A stretch of 64,000 nucleotides of DNA from JAICLK01 sp963742655. Lineage in GTDB: Bacteria; Patescibacteriota; Saccharimonadia; Saccharimonadales; UBA4665. Every line of letters starts with the position of its first letter. Position 1 is the first letter of the stretch. The position numbers and the translations under genes are program-made. Location of the stretch: NCBI GenBank assembly GCA_963742655.1, contig CAVUMM010000006.1, forward strand, positions 186,001 through 250,000, written 5' to 3'. Below, piece by piece: positions 24,387 through 34,224 of this stretch. Under the pieces are notes generated by a model that worked only from the letters and a program-made list of their open reading frames with translations, had not been told where the DNA came from and did not search any database.

Positions 24387-25292
24387 CTGAATCTCAAAAC
24401 CCCCACATAAGCTGGTATGCCAGTAACACTCGGATGTAATGCAGGGCGTAGCCCTGTACGCTCCTCGGGAACGAAGTCTCGAGGAGCAGATGTTCTTTCA
24501 GATAGTCAAATGTACATTCAACTTTGGCACGCTTTTGGAGTAGGAGAAGCTGCCACTGCTCAAGGAGTTTCTTGTTCTGCTTCGGATGTGGTGGCGCCAG
24601 GATGTAGGCCTGGTGTTCACGCCACATCTTCCTTCGCATGACACTGGCGTTATACGTGCCATCCCCGACAGCAATGACTGTAGCGTCATTGACGAGATGG
24701 GGTATCTGCTGGCCGTCGTGCTCATTGGCCGGGGTGAAGTAGACGGCGGCCAACTGGGCCATTGGGTTCACTGCGGCGTGCAGTTTAAAGCCGTAGTGCC
24801 AGCCCTGCCAGTTCTTGCCGAAGGCGGCAAATCCTTTCGTTACCCGGTGGCGGTTGGCTCGTACCAACTTGCAGACATGGAGCATGGTACTGTCCATGAA
24901 TCTCAGGGGCGTATCTTTCACGAGTAGCTGGTCGAGTATATACAGCATACCGGGAAGTGCCTGGTGGCACTTTCGAACGAACGACTTGTAACTAGGGAGG
25001 TGGAACCGTCGATAGTAATACGTCTGCGCCCAGTTGTAGACACCCCTCATGGTGCGTTGTGGCGCCACGAAACTCGAGAACAGGAGCAAGGCAATGGTTT
25101 CATTGAGGTGCAGGATGACCGGCCTGCCACCCTTCGGGTTGGCAGCCGCCCGTGGCAAGAAACTGTCTACTACGGCGACTAAATTTGTTATATGATGAGA
25201 ACGTAAAACACGCATGTTTGTTTTCCTTGTTTAGGTTGCACTAACAAGATAGCAAACATCGCGTGTTTTTATTTGGGGGTTTTGAGACTCAG
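24387..25292 (-). mobile_element. IS982-like insertion sequence, copy 1 (intact)
   Basis: A 906-bp element. Ends are inverted repeats CTGARTCTCAAAACCCCCA followed by MATAA. A second copy of the same length lies in opposite orientation at 27990-28895. No target-site duplication could be identified at either copy. Confidence 0.85.
24394..25215 (-). CDS. IS982-family transposase
   Basis: 273 aa, full length. Blocks typical of IS982 DDE transposases are visible: MDSTMLHVCKLVRANRHRV, then KNWQGWHYGFKLHAAVNP, VIAVGDGTYNASVMRR, and RAKVECTFDYLKE near the C-terminus, which carry the catalytic acids. No frameshift or stop is present, so this copy could be active and could act on the broken copy at 28067. 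Confidence 0.9.
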   Translation of the reverse strand: MRVLRSHHITNLVAVVDSFLPRAAANPKGGRPVILHLNETIALLLFSSFVAPQRTMRGVYNWAQTYYYRRFHLPSYKSFVRKCHQALPGMLYILDQLLVKDTPLRFMDSTMLHVCKLVRANRHRVTKGFAAFGKNWQGWHYGFKLHAAVNPMAQLAAVYFTPANEHDGQQIPHLVNDATVIAVGDGTYNASVMRRKMWREHQAYILAPPHPKQNKKLLEQWQLLLLQKRAKVECTFDYLKEHLLLETSFPRSVQGYALHYIRVLLAYQLMWGF

Positions 25293-25311
25293 TATCTTAT
25301 ACGTAATTAGC

Positions 25312-26207
25312 TCAAGACCTTTGCAACATTTCTTGCGGTGTTCGGTACTGTAAGGATGAGTGTAATCTTTCCGTGTTGTAATAGGCAAGATAATCCTGTA
25401 ATTCTCTCTGTATGGTTGCAGGATTGGGGAACAGGCGTTTAAGCCCTTCCTCCTGGATAGTACGGTTAAATCTTTCTATGTGGGCGTTGTCGTTAGGTTT
25501 TCTTACACGACTATGCCTGAGGATAATGCCTTGGCTGTTTAACGTATCCTTCAGCCAGGTGCCGTACTCCGGGCCATTGTCACTCTGTATGCAAGCAAAC
25601 CGGAAGCCTGCCTTGGCTTGTGCCCGGCATAGAAACTGGTAACTAATTCTTTGCGAGATGTGCTCGTGGTATTCCACATACGGTCCAGCGGGAGTAGAGA
25701 TCAATGAGGGTATAGATGATAGACACGTCGTTTCGTTGTGATGTGCACGAGGTGAATCGTATCTGTCTGTACCAGCTCGCCTGGCGCAGTTGCGAGCGGC
25801 CGCGGTACAGGCAGGCGGTAGCGCTGCCACTTTCTTCGCACTACAAAACCCAAACGCTTTAATACCCGTTTAACACTGCTTAACGATACCTTTGTGCCCT
25901 CTCGAATGCAGTGTGCATGTACGACACCAGCACAACGGCCCTTATGTCGTCTCCAGTAGACAATTCGGTCAACGATGCATTGCCGTAATGCTCGTGGCGA
26001 ACGGTGCGGCCGGCTGCTGTCCGTAGGTATCTGCCAATAGACCGCTGCCCAGCGGAACTTTTTGCCCGGCTTCCTGGCCGGTCTGTTGACATTAACCAGC
26101 TGCGCATTCTGGTTTAACGCTAACCAACGCTGTTTCCAGCGCCAGAGCGTGGTGCGGTGTATGCCGCTCCTGCGAGCGGCAACCATGAGTGGAAGCCCTT
26201 GCTCCAC
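25312..26207 (-). pseudogene. IS481/IS3-type transposase, frameshifted
   Basis: The N-terminal part has a helix-turn-helix (LPLMVAARRSGIHRTTLWRW) and the start of an integrase-core domain. The C-terminal part continues it (FACIQSDNGPEYGTWLKDTL ... NDNAHIERFNRTIQEEGLKR). Between them the reading moves through three frames: a frame change near 25725 is followed by a second near 25640, where the intermediate frame reads IIYTLIDLYSRWTVCGIPRA. Two shifts make a programmed event unlikely, so this is a decayed element. The N-terminus continues upstream of 26207 to about 26260 without a clear start. Confidence 0.85.
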
Positions 26208-26392
26208 TACGAGCCGGACTGCATCGGCTCTCGCCTTAGGAAGTAAAGGGTTGTTACGAATAGCTCATACGGCTGTTCTCCTGTTTAAGTTAGACCTTTA
26301 CAGTGTAGAACAGCCGGCATTGTTTAAGTTGCAGAGCTCGTGGACCTTTACGTCACTATTGAAATATTTGCATTCAATGTTACTGTAATCTT

Positions 26393-26845
26393 ATGTCTTC
26401 CGAAGAAGATCTTTCGGTCATTAGTTATAATCATCCGATAGATGAAAAGCTGGCTGCGGGGCTATCCAGATCATTACTCCCGGGCCAGGTTTTATCTACG
26501 GGCTTTCTGAGTGTAATCCTGCCGGAAGCTGTACCTGCATATGGAGCCTTAATTTCACCACTTCTGTTAGGTTTGATGCAAGAATTGCCGCCAGTACTCA
26601 GCGGCCCCATAAATCTACCTTTGCCTAATGCATTCCGATTGTTGTGTTACACGAAAGTAGAGTTCAGTGACGCAACCATACCAGGTTTTACGACGTGCAT
26701 AATAGCCGAGTTCGCAAAATCAATTGATAATCCGGCCGATGCTGCGGCACGCTACCATAGCACGCTCATCGAAAAGACTAATATGGGGCTTGCGGCCGCG
26801 AATTCCAACCTACGGCTTGCCGAAATCGCAATCAATGCATCCTGA
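26393..26845 (+). CDS. Hypothetical protein, 150 aa
   Basis: No family recognised. The middle is hydrophobic and proline-rich (ILPEAVPAYGALISPLLLGL), the C-terminal half more polar and helical. It lies inside the segment between the two inverted IS982-like copies, downstream of the decayed IS481-type element. A TACTGT hexamer lies 6 nt before the ATG. Confidence 0.5.
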   Translation: MSSEEDLSVISYNHPIDEKLAAGLSRSLLPGQVLSTGFLSVILPEAVPAYGALISPLLLGLMQELPPVLSGPINLPLPNAFRLLCYTKVEFSDATIPGFTTCIIAEFAKSIDNPADAAARYHSTLIEKTNMGLAAANSNLRLAEIAINAS

Positions 26846-26921
26846 TATCGGCGTGCTTGTGGTTTGATTACCATCCGGTTGCTTGAGTCGCTATACTAAT
26901 AAGCATAAGGAGGATGAAGCT

Positions 26922-27903
26922 ATGGACAGTATGGACGATCCAAAATTATTCAATGTAGCACCGTATCGGGCGCCGGAACTTAGCGGCATAGGTCAGTGGT
27001 TCAACAGTCCGCCGCTCAAACTGGCCGGACTGAAAGGCGAAGTCGTCCTGGTTGATTTCTGGACCTACAGCTGCATCAACTGCATCCGCACTCTGCCCTA
27101 TCTGGAAGCATGGTATGAAGCGTATAAAAATAACGGGTTTGTGATAATCGGCGTGCACTCGCCGGAATTCAGAGTTCGAAAAAATCGCCGCCAACGTGGA
27201 GAGATCCGTCAAGGACTACAAACTTACCTACCCGGTCGTGCAGGATAACGACATGGCCGTCTGGTCATCGTTCGCCAACCATTACTGGCCGGCGCATTAT
27301 CTTATCGACGCGAACGGCCGCGTACGCCGCGAGCACTTTGGCGAAGGCGAATACGACCAAACCGAAAAAGCCATCCGGCTATTGCTGGCAGAAGCCGGCG
27401 CCGTCACCCGCAAAGGCATGACGGTAAAAGGCCGTGTGCACGTCCCCGTCGATGTCGGCCAAACGCCCGAAACGTACCTGGGCTACGAGCGCGGCCGCAA
27501 CTTTTCGAATGTCTTTCAGTTTGCAGAAGACAAAACCGTCGATTATACGTTGATGGACAGGATCGACCAGGACGCCTGGACGCTCGGCGGCAAATGGCGG
27601 ATCGGTCCGATGGATAGTCGTTCCGAAGCCGACAATGCGGTACTGCGCATTAAATTCTCTGCAAAAGAAGTATACCTGGTGATGGACGGCCCCAAAGATG
27701 CCGCCGTAACCCTGAAAATCGACGGCAAAGCCGTAACTAAAAACCGCGGCGGCGGCGTCGACATGGCCGAAGCCGGCCGAGTCCCACTCGACGGCGCCCG
27801 CCTCTACCGACTAATCGACCTCCCCGTCTTCACCAAAGGCGCAGTGTTGGACATAACCGTCCCCAAGTCCGTCACAGTAAACGCCTTCACTTTAGGCAGT
27901 TAA
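26922..27903 (+). pseudogene. DipZ-type thioredoxin + beta-domain protein, frameshifted
   Basis: Paralogue of the DipZ second half (19672-21390) without the CcdA membrane domain. ATG 26922 is preceded by AAGGAGG. The active site is CINC (residues 51-54). An extra A at about 27171 shifts the frame: the sequence reads SPEF then changes frame, while the second frame continues NVERSVKDYKLTYPVVQ and runs to the C-terminal VTVPKSV-type beta domain. Removing one base restores one protein of about 326 aa. A sequencing error or phase variation cannot be excluded. No signal peptide is present. Confidence 0.85.
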
Positions 27904-27989
27904 ATATACAAAAAATAAAATCAAGCATCACTTCCAGGGCAGGCGCACATGGCGTGCGATATAGAATCCCGGAGTCAAGCGAGAACAAC

Positions 27990-28895
27990 CTGAGTCTCAA
28001 AATCCCCAAATAAAAACACGCGATGTTTGCTATCTTGTTAGTGCAACCTAAACAAGGAAAACAAACATGCGTGTTTTACGTTCTCATCATATAACAAATT
28101 TAGTCGCCGTAGTAGACAGTTTCTTGCCACGGGCGGCTGCCAACCCGAAGGGTGGCAGGCCGGTCATCCTGCACCTCAATGAAACCATTGCCTTGCTCCT
28201 GTTCTCGAGTTTCGTGGCGCCACAACGCACCATGAGGGGTGTCTACAACTGGGCGCAGACGTATTAGTATCGACGGTTCCACCTCCCTAGTTACAAGTCG
28301 TTCGTTCGAAAGTGCCACCAGGCACCTCCCGGTATGCTGTATGCACTCGACCAGCTACTCGTGAAAGATACGCCCCTGAGATTCATGGACAGTACCATGC
28401 TCCATGTCTGCAAGTTCGTACGAGCCAACCGCCACCGGGTAACGAAAGGATTTGCCGCCTTCGGCAAGAACTGGCAGGGCTGGCACTACGGCTTTAAACT
28501 GCACGCCGCAGTGAAGCCAATGGCCCAGTTGGCAGCCGTGTACTTCACCCCGGCCAATGAGCACGACGGCCAGCAGATACCCCATCTCGTCAATGACGCT
28601 ACAGTCATTGCTGTCGGGGATGGCACGTATAACGCCAGTGTCATGCGAAGGAAGATGTGGCGTGAACACCAGGCCTACATCCTGGCGCCACCACATCCGA
28701 AGCAGAACAAGAAACTCCTTGAGCAGTGGCAGCTTCTCCTACTCCAAAAGCGTGCCAAAGTTGAATGTACATTTGACTATCTGAAAGAACATCTGCTCCT
28801 CGAGACTTCGTTCCCGAGGAGCGTACAGGGCTACGCCCTGCATTACATCCGAGTGTTACTGGCATACCAGCTTATGTGGGGGTTTTGAGATTCAG
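27990..28895 (+). mobile_element. IS982-like insertion sequence, copy 2 (inactivated)
   Basis: 906 bp, the same length as copy 1, in opposite orientation and with matching inverted ends (CTGAGTCTCAAAATCCCC left, rc CTGAATCTCAAAACCCCC right). The two copies enclose 2,697 bp. Confidence 0.85.
28067..28888 (+). pseudogene. IS982-family transposase with nonsense mutation
   Basis: Nearly identical to the copy at 24394-25215, but the second of three Tyr codons is TAG (28265-28267; TAC in copy 1), which cuts the protein at 66 aa. The remaining frame reopens at 28334. Several missense changes are also present (for example CACCTCCC for CACTTCCC). Confidence 0.9.
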
Positions 28896-28899
28896 GTAG

Positions 28900-28930
28900 A
28901 ACAGCCCGCAAAAGTAGGCTGTTTTCTTTT
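28900..28930 (+). terminator. Terminator directly right of IS copy 2
   Basis: AACAGCC/GGCTGTT stem with TTTTCTTTT tail starts 4 nt after the IS end. It probably served the thioredoxin gene (26922-27903) before the IS inserted between them. The stretch 28931-29170 shows no gene. Confidence 0.65.
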
Positions 28931-29170
28931 CCGGGCTGAGTATCAACCCGCTACGAAACGTGGGTGGCGGAGGTGGATAGGCGGGATTTGGTGAGGGCTG
29001 GTTCGGACGTGTCTTGGTCCAGGCGCTTTGGGGTGCGGATGATCGTGGTGAATATCGAATCCACCGAGAGCATCGGCACTCCAGCGTTGTTGTAAATTCA
29101 GAGTCGTGAAACTCTCCCATCGGGGGAGTAGACATTTACACAAGTCATACTTAGTGGTATTTTATGCCAA

Positions 29171-29893
29171 ATGAGACGACGTGTTCCATCTTGGGAGAAT
29201 CGGATCGGATTGGTTGCGGCAATGCCACAGGAGTCTGATGCGGTTATAGCTATGGTTAGAAATAATCGCCACAAAGAAGAAGAACATTGTGGCAAGACGT
29301 TTGTAATCGGCAAATTATTCGGCCGTGAAGTGGTTGCGGTGGAAAGCGGCATAGGCGAAGTGCCGATGTCAGCAACCGCCGCCGTCCTAGCGTATCGGCG
29401 TATCGGAAAAGTAATTCTTCACGGGACAGCAGGCAGTCTTCAAGATGATTTAAGCATGGGCGATGTCGTTGTGGGGAGGTCTTACGGCTACACAGACGTT
29501 AACGCGTACCCCGTGTTCCCATGGCGTGAAATTCCCGGCCACAGCACAGACACACTGTGGGGAGATCCGCTTTTAGTAGAACAAGCCGTCGATGCGGCAA
29601 CGCTTTATGTTGCGGAAGCGTTCGGAGATGAACACAAAGTTACCCAGGGGCACGTACTAACCGGCGGTCAACTGTTGAATGCCGCACAGATCGCAGAACT
29701 TACGGAACCTGGTCTAGTGATTGATATGGAAAGTACAGCTGCGGCACAAGTATGCAAAGAAAGCGGCGCACCGTTCGTTTCTATCAGAACCGTAAGCGAC
29801 GGCGGGGAGTCTGACGACCTTATTGACTTCCTTGGAGCTTACAAAAACTACCCACTAGGAATATTAGAGAACCTGTTACCAACTTTGAGCTGA
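29171..29893 (+). CDS. mtnN: 5'-methylthioadenosine/S-adenosylhomocysteine nucleosidase
   Basis: 240 aa, usual family length. RIGLVAAMPQESDAVIAMV opens the purine nucleoside phosphorylase fold, VAVESGIGEV and ILHGTAGSL form the phosphorylase-type loops, and VIDMESTAAAQVC plus SDGGES carry the MTAN substrate and catalytic residues. It removes adenine from MTA and SAH, recycling methyltransferase by-products, which fits the several methyltransferase-like genes nearby. Confidence 0.9.
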   Translation: MRRRVPSWENRIGLVAAMPQESDAVIAMVRNNRHKEEEHCGKTFVIGKLFGREVVAVESGIGEVPMSATAAVLAYRRIGKVILHGTAGSLQDDLSMGDVVVGRSYGYTDVNAYPVFPWREIPGHSTDTLWGDPLLVEQAVDAATLYVAEAFGDEHKVTQGHVLTGGQLLNAAQIAELTEPGLVIDMESTAAAQVCKESGAPFVSIRTVSDGGESDDLIDFLGAYKNYPLGILENLLPTLS

Positions 29894-29916
29894 AACTGAT
29901 CCGGTTTCAGTTTTTT
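29890..29916 (+). terminator. Rho-independent terminator of mtnN
   Basis: CTGAAAC/GTTTCAG stem followed by TTTTTT, overlapping the mtnN stop. Confidence 0.85.
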
Positions 29917-29979
29917 AAGTTCCGAGTTGTGCCCGCAATACATATCAAGAGGAATACTATCAGGCGGCCTGGTCCTAGA

Positions 29980-31176
29980 CTACTTTTCGACGAAGGTCAG
30001 CGCGTAGCCGACCTTGCCTGCCCTACCGGTGCGGCCTATGCGGTGCACGTAATCGTCGTATGACTGCGGCAAAGAATAGTTGATGACGTGCGAGATGTCC
30101 GATACGTCGAGTCCGCGTGCAGCCACGTCGGTGGCAACCAACACCGCGATTTCGTTTGCTTTGAATTTATTAAGTACCCGCTGCCGTTGGGATTGCGATT
30201 TGCCGCCATGGATAGAATCGACTGAAAAGCCGCGGGAAACAAGCTCTTTGGACAATTTATCAACGCTGCGATGCGTGTCGTCGAAAATAATTACTTTCGT
30301 CGTTTCGCTCGTGTTCAGGATATCGTGCAGCTTTTCGATCTTGTGACTGGTCTGATCGTAGGCTACCACGTTTTGGTCGACATTATCGTTCGTTTCACCG
30401 GATTTGACAGAAATATGGACCGGGTTATGCGAGAAACTTTCTATAATTCGCTTAACCCTTTCGTCCAAAGTGGCCGAAAAGTAGAAACTTTGACGCGAAG
30501 TATTCGCGTGCTTAAGTATATGCGTAATGTCGTGGACGAAGCCCATATCAAGCATGCGGTCAACTTCGTCTAATACGACTATATTGCAATCCGAAATGTT
30601 CAGCGAGCCGCGCTCGAGGTGGTCCTTGATCCTGCCGGGCGTACCGATGATGATCCTCGGGTTGTAGCGCAGGTCATTCAGCTGCGGCCCCATAGGCGTG
30701 CCGCCGATCAGCAGTGCGCCGTCGAGCCCGCTGCCTTTGCCGATCAAACGGCATTGCTGTTCGATCTGCTGCGCGAGCTCCCTGGTGGGGGCCAGAATGA
30801 TCGCTTTGCTGCCAGGCTCGGTAATTAAGCGATTGAGCACCGGTACGGCGAACGCCGCCGTTTTGCCGGTTCCGGTATTGGCGATTCCGACGATATCTTT
30901 GCCTGCCAAACCATGCGGGATAGCCTGATCCTGGATCGGCGACGGGTTTTCAAAATTCATGACAGTCAAGTTGCGCTGAATCAGCCCGTCTACGTCGAAA
31001 TCCGAGAATCTATGCATCGGTTCGTAGGCCTGATCCGAACTTGGCTTAGCGCTTTGAATAAATCTGGATGGGTGAATGTATGCCTTTTTGGGCTGGCGGC
31101 TTTTGGTTTGCGGACGATTGTATGATTGGCGGAATTGGCCGCTTCGGCCAGGGCGATATGATTGTCTTTGAGACAT
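29980..31176 (-). CDS. DEAD-box ATP-dependent RNA helicase
   Basis: 398 aa with all core motifs: Q motif NPSPIQDQAIP, Walker A ANTGTGKT, PTRELAQQ, GTPGR, DEVD in place of DEAD, SAT, ATDVAARGLD and HRIGRTGR. The N-terminal 40 residues are basic and disordered (Arg/Gln/Ser-rich), suited to RNA binding. No long C-terminal extension, as in the RhlE type. It likely remodels RNA or ribosome intermediates; an RRM protein lies 860 nt upstream on the other strand. Confidence 0.93.
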   Translation of the reverse strand: MSQRQSYRPGRSGQFRQSYNRPQTKSRQPKKAYIHPSRFIQSAKPSSDQAYEPMHRFSDFDVDGLIQRNLTVMNFENPSPIQDQAIPHGLAGKDIVGIANTGTGKTAAFAVPVLNRLITEPGSKAIILAPTRELAQQIEQQCRLIGKGSGLDGALLIGGTPMGPQLNDLRYNPRIIIGTPGRIKDHLERGSLNISDCNIVVLDEVDRMLDMGFVHDITHILKHANTSRQSFYFSATLDERVKRIIESFSHNPVHISVKSGETNDNVDQNVVAYDQTSHKIEKLHDILNTSETTKVIIFDDTHRSVDKLSKELVSRGFSVDSIHGGKSQSQRQRVLNKFKANEIAVLVATDVAARGLDVSDISHVINYSLPQSYDDYVHRIGRTGRAGKVGYALTFVEK

Positions 31177-31333
31177 AAAAAAATGAATCCTTTGTTTAAG
31201 TAATTAGTTAGGTCGACTGTTTTCAATGAAACGTCGAGGCCTATACCACTTGCCAGAGAATTCATCAGAAACAATACGAAAATTTTAGCACAATTATTGC
31301 AAATATGCAATATGTGCGAAATTATCGGTGATC

Positions 31334-31831
31334 TTAGTACGGGCAGTCTTTGGTAATCGACTTGGACTGGATGTCCTGGGCATCGTGGACGAGCGCATGG
31401 GATTGCCAGAATGTTTTGCTTTCAGCCGTTTCGTTTTCGGCTCCTGGAAACGCCGGACAATAGCATCCAATCCAAGTGTCGCGCACTTCATAATTGCCAT
31501 CGGCATCTTGTTCTACGATTATGGTCAGCATATTACTCTGTTGGGGATACCGATTTTTAGCGAAGCGTGAAAATGCTGCGGTTTTTACAGGCTGGGCATA
31601 GTAGATACTGTCATTGGTGCTCGTCGACACGATGTCGGTCGTACCGATGTTGCGGCCCATATCTTTCTCGATGATGATTCGCGCGCCAGTCAACTTCTGC
31701 AAGGCAATAAGTTCCTTTATCAGGCCCAGGACATAGGGGCGTCTTTTTAGGTAGTGCCCGGCCGACGAAGAGATAAGATTGATATAAATCTCATGATCCT
31801 GATCAAGTTCGGCAAGCGTAAATTTGTACAT
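31334..31831 (-). CDS. Hypothetical protein, 165 aa
   Basis: No family recognised. It contains an RxRPYVLGLIKELIALQKLTGARIII-like helix-strand segment near residue 30-55 (cited by its ends), a beta-rich middle and a Cys/Trp-rich stretch (DTWIGCYCPAFPG). Soluble. It lies upstream of the helicase on the same strand but with a 157-nt gap. Confidence 0.6.
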   Translation of the reverse strand: MYKFTLAELDQDHEIYINLISSSAGHYLKRRPYVLGLIKELIALQKLTGARIIIEKDMGRNIGTTDIVSTSTNDSIYYAQPVKTAAFSRFAKNRYPQQSNMLTIIVEQDADGNYEVRDTWIGCYCPAFPGAENETAESKTFWQSHALVHDAQDIQSKSITKDCPY

Positions 31832-32036
31832 AAGTTTGAGTCCTTACCTTTAAGTATACCTTGCTAAGGTAGTCTCAGCACTATTACCCGTACATAATCT
31901 CTCGAAAGTGCTATACTTTTAACTAAGCAAGTGGTTACTATTTCCTGTCCGTTGTCACATTAGTCCTATCGGCTAAACACCATCGCGAGCAGCAATAATG
32001 AGCGCAAGCGATATTAAATCTAGGGAGGACTAATCA

Positions 32037-32366
32037 ATGGCAATGAAACTTTATGTCGGAGGCTTGGCATACAGCGTTACGGATCAAGAGCTGGGGCAAC
32101 TATTCTCTGAACACGGTACGGTGTTGAGCGCAACAGTTATAAAGGACCGGTTCAGCGGCCAATCAAAAGGTTTTGGATTCGTTGAGATGGAGAATCTTGA
32201 CGAAGGTCAGAATGCCGTCAAGGCACTGAACGGTAAAGAGTTTAACGGACGTGCAATTATGGTAAATCCGGCTCGACCCCAAGAAGAACGGCGTCCAGGT
32301 GGCGGTGGTAGTAGTGGCGGCAGCCGAAACTTCGGCTCGAACGACAGCCGCCGCAGACGATACTAA
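32037..32366 (+). CDS. RRM-type RNA-binding protein
   Basis: 109 aa. A single RNA-recognition motif: RNP-2 LYVGGL (residues 4-9) and RNP-1 KGFGFVEM (near 44-51), followed by a short Gly/Arg/Ser tail (PGGGGSSGGSRNFGSNDSRR). This is the compact glycine-rich RNA-binding type found in cyanobacteria and some CPR. The ribosome site GGGAGGA is strong. The 205-nt leader upstream contains a TATACT hexamer but no ORF, and it may be a cold-inducible 5' UTR. Confidence 0.93.
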   Translation: MAMKLYVGGLAYSVTDQELGQLFSEHGTVLSATVIKDRFSGQSKGFGFVEMENLDEGQNAVKALNGKEFNGRAIMVNPARPQEERRPGGGGSSGGSRNFGSNDSRRRRY

Positions 32367-32406
32367 TAGGACGAATGCTAAACTAAAAACGCAAACCTTC
32401 TATATA

Positions 32407-34077
32407 TTAGCGGTAGCGTTGATCGATGCTGGTGATCAGTCGTTGCTCGAACCTTCGGTCGGCTGGGTTTATGGCGTGCGGCGGGATGCGGGTGTAACGA
32501 TTCTGTCTGCCGATTATTGATGTGGCATCCCAGGTCTGGCCGAGCGGCGGGATTTGTTCGGCAAGGTAGAGCTCGTTGTAGTCTGGGTTGAAAACGTACA
32601 GATCCATGTCCGGGAAAACGGGAAATTCGGCGTCGATGCCGGCGATGTACTCCGGAAAGCAACCTGTCGCGTCATATAGATCTGAAGATAAGCCGCCCAA
32701 GAAACGGTCGTAGCCGTATAATCCGAGCCATGACATGCTTGCAGCCATGCGGTTGTGCTTGTCGTCCCAGATTCCGCAGTGGTAGCGATAGTCGCCGTAA
32801 CCTTTTTCCGAATTCGACATCACCCGGCTACCCCAGCGTGTAAGCATGTCTTCCCCGGCCAGCGTATCAACAGTTTGGAATGCCAATTCTTTCTGGGACG
32901 GATTTTTCATGTCCAGTACGCGCAGCACCCAATGCATGTCGATCGATTTGGTTTCGATACGCATGACTTGGCCATCTTCGTCGCGTTCCCAGCCCATCGC
33001 GAAATAGCCGCCCTTGGCCGTATCGACCCAGCCGTGGTCGAGGATGAAGTTCAAAATCGTATCAGCGCGCCTTTCAAGGCCATCGGCAAGTTCCCTGTTT
33101 TCCGCTGTATCCTGATAATGATTTCTGTACATCGCGGCGGCTTTTCGCAGGCTGATGATAGTCTGGCACTGGATTTCTATAGGCGCGACGCCGTAAGTCG
33201 AATCGACATATGAACCGTCTTTGTGCACCATCGAATCAAATGAATCTTTCCAGCCCTGGTGGCGCATGCCGCGGCCGTTAGTTAACGGATTCTTGTATTC
33301 CATCAATCCCTGCGCGTTGCTGTCCGCACGATCCGTCAGCCACAAGACAGATAAATCAAACGCGTTGCTTATGTCATCCGTCCTGCCGTTTATCGCTGTG
33401 TACATTGTTTGAATCAGGTAAGAGGGATTGCGGGCTTGCAGGCGGCTTACCGCGTCAACGAACAGGCCGGGCGCATCGCACGAGCCATAAAAGCGGTTTC
33501 TCCAATGTTTCAGGCGTAAAAATTTTTGGCCGAGCGGATCTTCAGGGGCGAAATTGACAAGTATGATTGATCCCGGCTGTTCGAACCCAAACGGTTGTCC
33601 GGGGATATATTCTTCTTTATTCATCCCCTGGGATTCGGCCAGCGAAACTACCGTCGTATCCAAAAGTTGCGGATAATCCACTTCGACGTCCATTGCGGCA
33701 TACAGGCCGTCCCGGCCATGCAGCCGTTTGTAACGTGATTCTTCGGAGTCGTCAATACTGACTGACGCGACGGATGGCCCGTTATACCCGATTTCGGCGG
33801 GCGTGCGCGCATGAGTCGCTTTCATCAGTATTTCATGTGGCGTAACGGGTACTTCCGGCAATTTTACCTCGCTGCGGCGCACATAAACCGGTATCTCTCC
33901 CGGGCGCAGCCTGGCCTGCTCTTCCAACGTAAGTTCTTCGAGAGCTTCGGCCGAACCCTCCCATACCTCACTGACATCTAGAATTGGAAATTCCGGCTCG
34001 ACTAACCTGTCGGTTTCTAACCGTGGCTGCCGGTCCGCAGCAATATCTCCTGGACGATGCCCACCAATATTTAACAT
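32407..34077 (-). CDS. Amylo-alpha-1,6-glucosidase-like glycosidase
   Basis: 556 aa, soluble. HGRDGLYAAMDVE and GMRHQGWKDSFDSMVHKDG are characteristic of the glycogen-debranching C-terminal domain ((alpha/alpha)6 barrel, amylo-alpha-1,6-glucosidase family), with repeated helical hairpins through the second half. Probably acts on alpha-glucan or another oligosaccharide. ATG at 34077 is preceded by AGGTAAAAA. It is the neighbour of a divergent glycosyltransferase. Confidence 0.8.
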   Translation of the reverse strand: MLNIGGHRPGDIAADRQPRLETDRLVEPEFPILDVSEVWEGSAEALEELTLEEQARLRPGEIPVYVRRSEVKLPEVPVTPHEILMKATHARTPAEIGYNGPSVASVSIDDSEESRYKRLHGRDGLYAAMDVEVDYPQLLDTTVVSLAESQGMNKEEYIPGQPFGFEQPGSIILVNFAPEDPLGQKFLRLKHWRNRFYGSCDAPGLFVDAVSRLQARNPSYLIQTMYTAINGRTDDISNAFDLSVLWLTDRADSNAQGLMEYKNPLTNGRGMRHQGWKDSFDSMVHKDGSYVDSTYGVAPIEIQCQTIISLRKAAAMYRNHYQDTAENRELADGLERRADTILNFILDHGWVDTAKGGYFAMGWERDEDGQVMRIETKSIDMHWVLRVLDMKNPSQKELAFQTVDTLAGEDMLTRWGSRVMSNSEKGYGDYRYHCGIWDDKHNRMAASMSWLGLYGYDRFLGGLSSDLYDATGCFPEYIAGIDAEFPVFPDMDLYVFNPDYNELYLAEQIPPLGQTWDATSIIGRQNRYTRIPPHAINPADRRFEQRLITSIDQRYR

Positions 34078-34224
34078 TTTTTACCTAACGCTTATATCCA
34101 CCTTACAAAATGCCACAATAGAATACAACCCTTTTTTTCAATCTGTTATTGTGCGCCAGCTAACATCTTTGGTTTTGCGCATAGAGGTATAATGTTCCTG
34201 TACGTAATCGGAGGATAAAGCTCT

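Noticed and set aside
24380..24390. Target-site duplication of the IS982-like copies
   Set aside because: Flanks of both copies were compared; short matches (ATCTT, AGAACA) are not in register with the ends.
25312..26207. Programmed frameshift in an IS3/IS481 transposase
   Set aside because: Two separate frame changes are needed and no slippery sequence was seen; decay is simpler.
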